Below, piece by piece: positions 1 through 6,187 of a stretch of 16,859 nucleotides of DNA (its first letter is position 1; every line of letters begins with the position of its first letter). The notes beneath the pieces were generated by a model. That model saw only the letters and a program-made list of their open reading frames with translations, made no database searches and was not told the DNA's origin. The DNA comes from an uncultured Rikenella sp. (GTDB lineage Bacteria > Bacteroidota > Bacteroidia > Bacteroidales > Rikenellaceae): assembly GCF_910579375.1 (NCBI RefSeq), contig NZ_CAJTUJ010000032.1, positions 1-16,859 on the forward strand, given 5' to 3'. A program made the position numbers and the translations under genes.

Positions 1-60
1 GAAATACTGACGCATTTCCACTGCCAGCCTCTACCTCCGTTCTCTGTCCGCGCGCTGGCG

Positions 61-101
61 GAAATCTTATTCAAACGCGAACAACGCGTTTGAATGATTT
101 C
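61..101. repeat. Bulged inverted repeat (hairpin)
   Basis: ATTCAAACGCG (69-79) and CGCGTTTGAAT (85-95) are perfect reverse complements around the loop AACAA. The stem extends outward through GAAATC (61-66) and GATTTC (96-101), with a 2-nt bulge on one side. It is not followed by a T-run on either strand, so it is not a classical intrinsic terminator. Confidence 0.7.
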
Positions 102-148
102 CTTCTCCAGCAGTCGCGCGCGAATCGAGCTTTGTCCCGCCTCAAACT

Positions 149-172
149 GTTCTCTTTGTGAACAAAGAGAAC
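149..172. repeat. Perfect 11-bp-arm inverted repeat, GTTCTCTTTGT type
   Basis: GTTCTCTTTGT (149-159) pairs with ACAAAGAGAAC (162-172) across a 2-nt spacer. A relative (TCTTTTTGT / ACAAAAAGA) sits at 6130-6149, next to the second copy of the 40-bp element, so the two hairpins appear to be parts of the same composite repeat. Role unknown; it may stabilise or terminate transcripts. Confidence 0.7.
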
Positions 173-201
173 CAGAAAACCGACGCTGCCAGCGAGAGCA
201 A

Positions 202-218
202 TGCAAACGAAGTTTGCA
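202..218. repeat. Short perfect hairpin
   Basis: TGCAAAC (202-208) and GTTTGCA (212-218) form a 7-bp stem with the triloop GAA. It lies between the 149-172 hairpin and the 40-bp element and has no counterpart in the other copy at 6080-6149. Confidence 0.55.
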
Positions 219-253
219 AATTGCCGAGCGGCGAGGAGGAAGGCGAAGCCAAA

Positions 254-293
254 CTTTAGAAGGATGCTAACGCATCCTCAAACTGCCGGCGGC
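254..293 (-). repeat. Dispersed 40-bp intergenic element, copy A
   Basis: Read on the minus strand, this segment matches 6080-6119 (plus strand) at 35 of 40 positions by manual alignment. Both copies begin GCCGCCGGCAG, contain an AGGATGC...GCATCC stem-loop and end TCTAAAG. In copy A the stem-loop is AGGATGC/GCATCCT with loop TAAC (261-278). Each copy is followed by a TTTGT/ACAAA hairpin, immediately in copy B and about 80 nt later in copy A. Confidence 0.7.
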
Positions 294-362
294 CTTAACC
301 AATGCGGCAGCCTCACCCCAAATAACGGCCACCTATATACCCCAATAACGCCGGCAGCCCCG

Positions 363-941
363 TCACTTCACATGCCACGAACCGCGCGCCTTGACGAACG
401 TCCGCTTGTCCTTGTACTCCCGCCCCTGCTGAAAACCTTTGCAAAGCCCGAAAGGCGTGATATCCCGTTCCTCGAACGTAAAAGCACACTCCACAATCCC
501 CTCCTCCGAGAGCGTGCGGAACTCGTCGATCCGCACCGGAGCCATCCGACACACCGGCACATACGCCTCCCGCTCCATGGAACGCCCCCCGTCCACCATC
601 GCACGAGCCTTTTCCGACAACCGCACATCGATCACCGTCCGCCAGGTGTTCCGATCCGCCACCGCCACCTCCGCCAGACCCGCATCAATCAATGGCCCGT
701 AATGCTTCCGAATATACCCCTTCGAATCCTTGTGATTGTCGCCCGTCAGCACCACCTCGCCGATCCGCATCGGCGCATAATACGGCATACGGAACTCCGC
801 CTGCGCCGCAATCTGCTCCAGCGCCCCCTCCGCCGTCAGTTCGCTCGAACACGAAACGAACCCTCCCCAACAAACGGCCAAAACCAAAAACCTCCGGACA
901 CCCCGTCCTACGAATCGATTAAATCCCTTGAATACAAACAT
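363..941 (-). CDS. Putative lipoprotein of unknown function (192 aa)
   Basis: I do not recognise the family. The N-terminus has the layout of a lipoprotein signal peptide: a basic stretch (residues 9-17, with several Arg), a hydrophobic core (about 18-28) and a lipobox-like FVSC ending at Cys31, followed by Ser-Ser. The mature part of about 160 residues is soluble-looking with no membrane segments. It is mixed alpha/beta in character, with pairs such as YYAPMRIGEVVLTGDN and a C-terminal TFVKARGSWHVK. Lipidation in the periplasmic-facing membrane or export to the outer membrane is inferred. The ATG at 941 is the only start that keeps the whole signal peptide. It is the last gene of the leftward series, 85 nt after the DUF4435 gene, so it may have its own promoter or be co-transcribed. 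High confidence that it is a gene, low on function. Confidence 0.8.
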   Translation of the reverse strand: MFVFKGFNRFVGRGVRRFLVLAVCWGGFVSCSSELTAEGALEQIAAQAEFRMPYYAPMRIGEVVLTGDNHKDSKGYIRKHYGPLIDAGLAEVAVADRNTWRTVIDVRLSEKARAMVDGGRSMEREAYVPVCRMAPVRIDEFRTLSEEGIVECAFTFEERDITPFGLCKGFQQGREYKDKRTFVKARGSWHVK

Positions 942-1026
942 TTAAACTCCTTTCCGCTTTCGTTCTCTCCCGCTCCCTATCCCCGCACCCGGTTCACAAG
1001 ATAACTATTTTCCAATTAAACGCCGC

Positions 1027-2007
1027 TCAACTCTCCAGAATTCGGACAATATCCTCGCGCAATTTGACGAACAACGGACAAGTCCGATACCCCGTATTGC
1101 TCTTCAGCAGTTCGTCCACGTCCGAGAGCACGTTGTTGTACGAGCTCAACTCGTTGTTCAGCGGCAACCCCTGCCGTGAACTGCCCAGAATCTGCCCCAC
1201 CGCCATCTTCCGCAAAGCATTGCAGACCGTCCCCACCAGCGTGGCCACCACATTGTCCAACAGCGTATGCCCCTGCATGTAGAAATGCGTCTCTTCCGGC
1301 ACCACCCCCCGGCTTCGGAGGTAGGTGTCGAACTCTTCGACCTCGGCCACCCGCTGCTTGTGTTTAGAACGCAACACGCGAAGCCGTTTTTCGACCTGTT
1401 TCTCCAGCCACTCCAACGTGTCCTCGCCGTTATCTTCGACATTCACGAAATTGATTTTCACCGCATTCCGAAAATCGGCCAGCGTAAAAATCGTCGGCTG
1501 ATCCACCCGAGCCGCATAGGCATACCACAGGAAAATGGGATAGATAATCCGCGAATATTCGGCCATGAACTCCTCGAACTCGAAGATATGAGTATCTCGC
1601 TTCGTCGCCCGCACGCACACGGAGTGCAGCGACGGCGGATAACAGAGGTAGTTTTCGATGGCATAGGTATAAGTTTGCAGCAGATACGGCGTCTGATTCA
1701 CCTGTCTCGACCGTTCGCAGAGCTCTCCGAAGAGGTAGTCGAAATCGGAATCGACACAGAGAATCAGGTGTTTACCCGCCTGCGGAATGAATTGCATCAC
1801 GACCTTTTTCCCTTTGGCCAGATCGTTTCGGGCGGGAGTCGAAATTTCGAACCTGCGATCCGGGGTTTCGAATTCGTCGAAAATAGCCCGCCAGAAAGGG
1901 ATATCGTCATACCCCTCGACATAGACCATGACGCGATTCCGCTTATGCAGCAGCGACGAGGCCGCCAGATACTCGGACGTGATATTTTGTACTAATCTTC
2001 TTCCCAT
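1027..2007 (-). CDS. DUF4435 domain protein (TOPRIM-type fold), orphan
   Basis: The 326-aa protein resembles DUF4435 proteins, a family with a TOPRIM-like core related to OLD nucleases. What is visible: a beta-strand plus conserved Glu in VMVYVEGYDD (Glu31), a second strand ending in an acidic DxD, LILCVDSDFDYL (Asp86 and Asp88), and the conserved YAIENYLCYP segment (about 115-124). These acidic residues are where TOPRIM enzymes bind metal, so nuclease or nucleotidyl-transfer chemistry is possible but unproven. AriB of the PARIS phage-defence system is also a DUF4435 protein, but no AriA-type ATPase partner is present in this window. The gene starts with ATG at 2007, only 2 nt after an exact parS site (2010-2025), and lies 42 nt after the bifunctional acyltransferase gene. 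The C-terminal half (about 150-326) is helical and charged, and I see no second domain. Family call fairly confident; function unknown. Confidence 0.75.
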   Translation of the reverse strand: MGRRLVQNITSEYLAASSLLHKRNRVMVYVEGYDDIPFWRAIFDEFETPDRRFEISTPARNDLAKGKKVVMQFIPQAGKHLILCVDSDFDYLFGELCERSRQVNQTPYLLQTYTYAIENYLCYPPSLHSVCVRATKRDTHIFEFEEFMAEYSRIIYPIFLWYAYAARVDQPTIFTLADFRNAVKINFVNVEDNGEDTLEWLEKQVEKRLRVLRSKHKQRVAEVEEFDTYLRSRGVVPEETHFYMQGHTLLDNVVATLVGTVCNALRKMAVGQILGSSRQGLPLNNELSSYNNVLSDVDELLKSNTGYRTCPLFVKLREDIVRILES

Positions 2008-2009
2008 AA

Positions 2010-2025
2010 TGTTCCACGTGAAACA
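2010..2025. promoter_or_regulatory. parS site 1 (ParB-binding centromere site), exact consensus
   Basis: The 16 bases TGTTCCACGTGAAACA match the classical bacterial chromosomal parS consensus TGTTNCACGTGAAACA at every position. It lies in the 42-nt gap between the acyltransferase stop and the DUF4435 start, so ParB bound here could also affect translation-proximal transcription of the DUF4435 gene. Three more sites follow within 10 kb. Confidence 0.9.
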
Positions 2026-2049
2026 TCTATTTTCGTTCGAACCGGCCGC

Positions 2050-3903
2050 CTACAACTGCGCATTGCCCGCCGCCCGGAAACGATCGTAGACCTTCTCGCC
2101 CGGAAACTCGCGAGCCACCATATCCACCTTGTCTTTCGGCACGTCGCACAAGTCCAGAATCAACATCGCATCCAGCGCATCGCCCAACAACGGATCCACA
2201 TTGAATCCCATCACCCGCCCCCCGAGCTGAAGGTACTTCTTCATCAACACCGGCATCCCCTGCCCCGTCGGTTCGACATCTCGAATCAGCTTGTCGATCT
2301 CCTCGTCCGACCGAATCCCCCGGATCAAAGCCGCCTCGACCACCGGCCGACCCAACGCCCGCACCCCGTTCCGAGGCACGACGTACTTCGCCAGCTCCGC
2401 ATTCCAGTGGTTCGCCCGAATATAGTCGACCAACAGCCACTTCGCCGCCATCGAATACCCCCCGGACATCCCCACCGGCCCCATCAGGCAACGATACGAA
2501 GCATTCCGCATCAAGACCTGCAAAATCCCGCGCCACAACAGCAGCAACGTCTGCGACCGCCGCTGATACTCCTGTACGACGAACGAACGCCCCAGCTCGA
2601 TCGACTGCCGCAGGACATCCTGCAAGTGATGCGAAAACTCGAACGACCGGTAGGTATAAAAACCCTCAAACCCCCGTCTATCCAGCAGCACGTCGCCGAA
2701 TCCGATGCGATAAGCCCCCGTAATCGCCCGGTGTTCCGCATCCCAGACAAAAAGGTGCAGGTACAGTTCGTCATGCGCATCGCCCTCTGCCGGTCGCAAA
2801 GCCTCTTCGTCCGCCTTTCGCGAATCGGCCTCGCGCAGCCGGACAATCTCGCGCATCGTCAGCGGAATATCTTCCGCCGAAGCGCAGAACAGACACATAT
2901 CTCCTACCCGAATCAGCATACATCGTGCCGCAATTCGATCGAGTTCGGCCCCCAACTCCGTCGGATCCGCCCCGGCAAACTCCTCTCGCGCCGTTTTCGG
3001 CATCCGCCCTCCCCGCCTCTTCCGCCGCATTTTGAGCCGCGCCAAGGCCTCTCGCCGACGTTCTTCCTCCAACTCCTCGTGCATCGCCGCCTCGTCCACC
3101 AGCACCGATCGCAGGCAATAGACATTAGCCCGCAGAAAATCGCCCACGACCGCCAAATCACCCATCTCGCGCAGCCGCCGGGCCGGAATGCCCGAACCGA
3201 GAACCACCGCCACCGAACGTCCCCGTTTATTGGTCAGCTCCAGCGGCAGCCGCATCGTCTGCAACATCGGATGGACTTTCCCCAGAATATGGAAAATCAA
3301 GCTGTTATGCCCCTCTATATAGGCCGGAAAAACCGGCACTCCCGCCTGACGGACGAATTTGATCATCGACGGCGCCCACGGTTTGTCCTCCACCTTTTTG
3401 AATCCTTTTTGGAAGGTAGACACTTTCCCCGCAGGAAAAATCACCAATGGCGCCCCGCCGCGCAAGTGTTCGACCGCCCGTCGCACCTGCGAAAAATTCC
3501 GCCCCTTTTTCGCATCGAACGGGTCGATCGGCAGGAAAAAATCCCGCAACGCATCGATCCGACTCAACAGGAAATTCCCGAGAAACTTAACATCGGGCCT
3601 CACATGCGCCACCAGAACCATCAATAACAACCCGTCCAACGCGCCATACGGATGGTTCGCCACAAGGATAAAAGACCCCTTTTTCGGAATCAGGTTCAAT
3701 CGCTGCCCGTCCGCCTCGATCGTCACCCCGAGCCGCTCGAGAATCTCCTGAGCGAATTCCACCCCCGTTTTGTCCGACGCTGCACCGTACAGTTCGTTGA
3801 TTTTATTGATACCCAGCATCGACCGGGCGATCTTGACGATCACCTTATTGAGCACTGTGGTATAGGGTATTCCGAGGTCGGAATTTTCCACCAATTTCTT
3901 CAT
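2050..3903 (-). CDS. Bifunctional lipid acyltransferase (PlsC-like O-acyltransferase fused to OlsB-like GNAT N-acyltransferase)
   Basis: Two acyltransferase domains occur in one 617-aa chain. The N-terminal part (about 70-260) is a lysophospholipid-acyltransferase/hemolysin-type domain: SFILVANHPYGALDG carries the catalytic His84 and Asp90, and VIFPAGKVS (about 154-162) is the acyl-acceptor motif. A very basic and acidic linker (about 275-305) joins it to a GNAT domain of the ornithine-lipid synthase OlsB type (about 315-600), with segments such as GAYRIGFGD, ELGRSFVVQEYQRR and LLWRGI. In OlsF the same order of domains makes ornithine lipid: the C-terminal half N-acylates the amino acid with a 3-hydroxyacyl chain and the N-terminal half adds the second acyl chain. 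In Bacteroides the separate proteins GlsB and GlsA make glycine lipids and commendamide. The product here is therefore inferred to be an amino-acid lipid, probably glycine lipid, in the inner leaflet of the membrane. It lies 58 nt after mnmG, with a palindromic parS site in the gap. Confidence 0.85.
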   Translation of the reverse strand: MKKLVENSDLGIPYTTVLNKVIVKIARSMLGINKINELYGAASDKTGVEFAQEILERLGVTIEADGQRLNLIPKKGSFILVANHPYGALDGLLLMVLVAHVRPDVKFLGNFLLSRIDALRDFFLPIDPFDAKKGRNFSQVRRAVEHLRGGAPLVIFPAGKVSTFQKGFKKVEDKPWAPSMIKFVRQAGVPVFPAYIEGHNSLIFHILGKVHPMLQTMRLPLELTNKRGRSVAVVLGSGIPARRLREMGDLAVVGDFLRANVYCLRSVLVDEAAMHEELEEERRREALARLKMRRKRRGGRMPKTAREEFAGADPTELGAELDRIAARCMLIRVGDMCLFCASAEDIPLTMREIVRLREADSRKADEEALRPAEGDAHDELYLHLFVWDAEHRAITGAYRIGFGDVLLDRRGFEGFYTYRSFEFSHHLQDVLRQSIELGRSFVVQEYQRRSQTLLLLWRGILQVLMRNASYRCLMGPVGMSGGYSMAAKWLLVDYIRANHWNAELAKYVVPRNGVRALGRPVVEAALIRGIRSDEEIDKLIRDVEPTGQGMPVLMKKYLQLGGRVMGFNVDPLLGDALDAMLILDLCDVPKDKVDMVAREFPGEKVYDRFRAAGNAQL

Positions 3904-3937
3904 ATCCCGATCATTTTCAAATTTTTAAGCAGGCATG

Positions 3938-3953
3938 TGTTCCACGTGGAACA
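3938..3953. promoter_or_regulatory. parS site 2, perfect palindrome
   Basis: TGTTCCACGTGGAACA is a fully symmetric parS variant, and the symmetry extends one base each side (3937-3954, 18 bp). It fills part of the 58-nt gap between the mnmG stop codon and the acyltransferase start. It differs from the B. subtilis-type consensus at one position (G for A in the right half), a variant widely reported as a parS sequence. Confidence 0.87.
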
Positions 3954-3961
3954 CTCCGCTC

Positions 3962-5845
3962 CTACCGCCCGAAATAGACGAGCAACACATTGATATCCGC
4001 CGGCGAGACACCCGGAATGCGCGAAGCCTGCGCAATGGTCAAAGGCCGTATCCGGGTCAGCTTCTGACGCGCCTCGATCGACACGGAACCCAGCGCATTG
4101 AAGTCGAAATCGGCCGGAATCCGAATCCCTTCGAGCCGTTTCATCTTCTCGGCCACCATCCGCTCCCGTTCGATATACCCGGCGTATTTGACGCCGATCT
4201 CCACCGCCTGCTCCGTCTCCCGCTCCGCTCCGATCTCCCGCAGGCAGGCGCCGAGAGCCGGCGAAGCCCCGGCTAATCCCGACAGCGTAACTCCCGTCCG
4301 CAACAACAACTCGGCGAGCCGTTTCCGCTGCGTAATCGGCGACTCGCCGACCGAAGCCAGATAGCCGTTTATCTCCTCCGGCGCCACCGTCGTCTCATTC
4401 AGATAAGCCGCCACAGCCTCGATCCGTCTTTCAGAGACCTCGAAAGCCTCCCATCGCTCGTCCGAAACCAGTCCGACTTTCCGCCCCAAGGGGGTCAAAC
4501 GCCGGTCGGCATTATCCTGCCGCAGCAGAATCCGATACTCCGCCCGGCTGGTGAACATCCGATAAGGCTCGTCCACCCCTTTGGTCACCAGATCGTCGAT
4601 CAAGACCCCGATATAGGCCTCATCGCGCCCCAGCACGAACGGCTCCTCGCCCCGCAAAGCGAGCACGGCATTGATCCCCGCCATAAGCCCCTGCGCCGCC
4701 GCCTCTTCGTAGCCTGTCGTACCGTTGATCTGACCGGCGAAATACAAACCCGCCACCCGTTTGGTTTCGAGCGTATGCCGCAATTGAGTCGGCGGAAAGT
4801 AGTCGTATTCAATGGCATACCCCGGCCGATAAATCTGCACATGCTCCAGCCCCTCGATCCTGCGCAACGCCTCGACCTGCACCTCCCACGGCAAGGAGGA
4901 GGAGAAGCCGTTCAAATAGTATTCATTCGTCGTCCGCCCTTCCGGCTCCAAAAAGAGCTGATGCTGCTCCTTATCCGCAAACGTCCGCAATTTGTCCTCG
5001 ATACTGGGACAATACCGTGGCCCGCGGCCGCGAATCACCCCTGTGAAGAGCGGCGAACGGTCGAAACCGGAACGCAGCACCTCGTGCACCTCCGATGAGG
5101 TATATACCAGATAACAAGGCAATTGCCGCTCCTTTTCGATCGGCCGCACGGAGGGCAGAAAGGAGAATTTCTCCGGTTCCGCATCGCCGTACTGCGCCTC
5201 GATCCGGTCGAAGTCGATGGTTCTCGCATCGAGCCTCGCCGGCGTCCCGGTCTTCATCCGATCCGCCTCGAAACCCAGACACTGCAACTGCTCCGTCAGC
5301 CCGTAGCTGGACATATCCGCCGCCCGTCCTCCCGCCGCCTGTGCCGTTCCGACGTGCATCAGGCCATTGAGAAACGTCCCGTTCGTCAGGATCACTGCCC
5401 GTGCCCTAAACCGGACTCCGAGCTGGGTAACCACCCCCTCTACTCTACCCTCATCCTCCGAAACGAGCAGCTCCGTCACACTGTCCTGCCACATGTAGAG
5501 CCCCTCCGTTCCGTCCAGCACTCTGCGCCACTCCTGCGAGAAGGCATATTTGTCGCACTGCGCCCGCGGACTCCACATCGCTGCTCCCTTCGAGCGGTTC
5601 AGCATCCGGAACTGGAGCGTCGTTTTGTCCGTCACCACCCCCATCTGCCCCCCGAGCGCATCGATTTCACGCACGATCTGCCCTTTAGCCACTCCTCCGA
5701 CCGCCGGATTGCAGGACATTTGGGCCACTTTCCCCATATCCATCGTCACGAGCAGCGTCTTCGCTCCCATCCGGGCCGCCGCCACTGCTGCCTCGCATCC
5801 CGCATGCCCGGCTCCCACCACAATAACATCGTATTCGAATCGCAT
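3962..5845 (-). CDS. mnmG: tRNA uridine-5-carboxymethylaminomethyl modification enzyme MnmG (GidA)
   Basis: MnmG works with the GTPase MnmE to install the 5-carboxymethylaminomethyl group on U34 of tRNAs that read split codon boxes. It uses FAD, NADH and methylene-tetrahydrofolate in the cytoplasm. The 627-aa length is typical. Visible signatures are the Rossmann FAD-binding motif VVGAGHAGCEAA (9-20), SCNPAVGGVAKG (44-55), RGRGPRYCPSIEDK with the conserved Cys, and the family signature AGQINGTTGYEEAAAQG, followed by a helical C-terminal MnmE/tRNA-binding domain ending VLLVYFGR. The ATG at 5845 gives the expected N-terminus. It is separated from the upstream ybeY by 342 nt of hairpin-rich DNA, so its own promoter is likely. 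mnmE is not in the window. mnmG/gidA often lies near oriC, which fits the flanking parS sites. Confidence 0.98.
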   Translation of the reverse strand: MRFEYDVIVVGAGHAGCEAAVAAARMGAKTLLVTMDMGKVAQMSCNPAVGGVAKGQIVREIDALGGQMGVVTDKTTLQFRMLNRSKGAAMWSPRAQCDKYAFSQEWRRVLDGTEGLYMWQDSVTELLVSEDEGRVEGVVTQLGVRFRARAVILTNGTFLNGLMHVGTAQAAGGRAADMSSYGLTEQLQCLGFEADRMKTGTPARLDARTIDFDRIEAQYGDAEPEKFSFLPSVRPIEKERQLPCYLVYTSSEVHEVLRSGFDRSPLFTGVIRGRGPRYCPSIEDKLRTFADKEQHQLFLEPEGRTTNEYYLNGFSSSLPWEVQVEALRRIEGLEHVQIYRPGYAIEYDYFPPTQLRHTLETKRVAGLYFAGQINGTTGYEEAAAQGLMAGINAVLALRGEEPFVLGRDEAYIGVLIDDLVTKGVDEPYRMFTSRAEYRILLRQDNADRRLTPLGRKVGLVSDERWEAFEVSERRIEAVAAYLNETTVAPEEINGYLASVGESPITQRKRLAELLLRTGVTLSGLAGASPALGACLREIGAERETEQAVEIGVKYAGYIERERMVAEKMKRLEGIRIPADFDFNALGSVSIEARQKLTRIRPLTIAQASRIPGVSPADINVLLVYFGR

Positions 5846-5893
5846 ATCTTCTTCCTTAATTATAGATACCCGTATTTAGCTACCGACTGGAAC

Positions 5894-5917
5894 TGCCGCT
5901 TTTTGGAAAAAGCGGCA
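5894..5917. repeat. Perfect 11-bp-arm hairpin upstream of mnmG
   Basis: TGCCGCTTTTT (5894-5904) and AAAAAGCGGCA (5907-5917) are perfect reverse complements with only GG between them. Neither strand has a T-tract after the stem, so a terminator role is doubtful. It lies about 50 nt upstream of the mnmG start codon and may be near or within its leader. Confidence 0.65.
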
Positions 5918-5981
5918 CCAAAAACTTTCGTGATAGCTACGCTACTCCTTAGGCTCCGCAGTCCTCAGTCTTCGTAAGTCT

Positions 5982-6061
5982 GTCGAGCTGGGTTTTCTCG
6001 GCGGGGCGCATATAATGCAGGTATTACCCTAATGCGCCCGCGCCGGAAAAACCAGCCCGAC
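5982..6061. repeat. Long imperfect inverted repeat (about 30-nt arms)
   Basis: The left arm (5982-6011, beginning GTCGAGCTGG and ending GGGGCGCAT) pairs with the right arm (6032-6061, beginning ATGCGCCC and ending CCAGCCCGAC). There are a few mismatches in the middle, and the loop is about 20 nt, AT-rich. A transcript from either strand would form a large stem. It does not encode a protein and lacks a T-tract, so it is more likely a structured repeat than a simple terminator. Confidence 0.6.
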
Positions 6062-6079
6062 GAACCAATCGAGAATTGT

Positions 6080-6119
6080 GCCGCCGGCAGCGGGAGGATG
6101 CGTAAGCATCCGTCTAAAG
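6080..6119 (+). repeat. Dispersed 40-bp intergenic element, copy B
   Basis: It matches the reverse complement of 254-293 at 35 of 40 positions: GCCGCCGGCAG, then GGATGC (6096-6101), loop GTAA, GCATCC (6106-6111), then TCTAAAG. The change in the loop and the covarying-free identical stem suggest that the stem-loop is the conserved core. It is immediately followed by the 6130-6149 hairpin, as copy A is accompanied by the 149-172 hairpin. Confidence 0.7.
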
Positions 6120-6129
6120 TCTTTTTGGC

Positions 6130-6149
6130 TCTTTTTGTGAACAAAAAGA
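6130..6149. repeat. AT-rich hairpin downstream of ybeY
   Basis: TCTTTTTGT (6130-6138) and ACAAAAAGA (6141-6149) pair around GA. It is the counterpart of the 149-172 hairpin. It lies about 40 nt beyond the ybeY stop codon, so it may act as a 3' end or processing structure for the hflX-to-ybeY transcript. The stem is too AT-rich and the following T-run too weak to call an intrinsic terminator with confidence. Confidence 0.55.
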
Positions 6150-6187
6150 ACAGTTCACTCCTGTTACCAAAACAGACATCTATAAAT

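Larger units (their letters stand above)
1..362. other. Hairpin-rich intergenic region downstream of the lipoprotein gene
   Basis: I see no credible gene here. The stretch is filled with short perfect inverted repeats (61-101, 149-172, 202-218, 261-278) and one copy of a 40-bp element (254-293) that recurs inverted at 6080-6119. Just downstream of the lipoprotein stop there is also a short direct repeat: ACCCCAAATAACG at about 315-327 and ACCCCAATAACG at about 339-350. An open frame crosses the region on the plus strand (from 201), but it runs antisense through the lipoprotein gene and its translation has no protein-like character. The region could hold transcription-termination structures or dispersed intergenic repeats. 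No tRNA-like fold or recognisable ncRNA was found. Confidence 0.6.
5846..6187. other. 342-bp intergenic region built of four hairpins
   Basis: No gene is seen between the ybeY stop and the mnmG start. The DNA is a succession of inverted repeats: 5894-5917, a long imperfect one at 5982-6061, the stem-loop of a dispersed 40-bp element (6080-6119) and 6130-6149. The mnmG promoter and 5' leader should be in the low-coordinate part (about 5846-5890), which is AT-rich, but I could not find an unambiguous TAnnTTTG box. The hairpins could end the long upstream transcript or belong to a dispersed repeat family. Confidence 0.6.

Noticed and set aside
201..1004. 267-codon open frame on the plus strand over the hairpin region
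   Set aside because: It is antisense to the lipoprotein gene and runs through inverted repeats; there are no protein-like features.
1027..2007. PARIS-type phage-defence system
   Set aside because: The DUF4435 protein is related to AriB, but there is no AriA-like ATPase gene nearby and the neighbours are housekeeping genes.
4965..4990. TTATCCGCA resembling a DnaA box
   Set aside because: A single degenerate match inside mnmG; no cluster of DnaA boxes or AT-rich unwinding element was found, so oriC itself is not claimed to be in the window.
5894..5917. Perfect hairpin as an intrinsic terminator
   Set aside because: No run of Ts follows the stem on either strand, and it lies close to the mnmG start.
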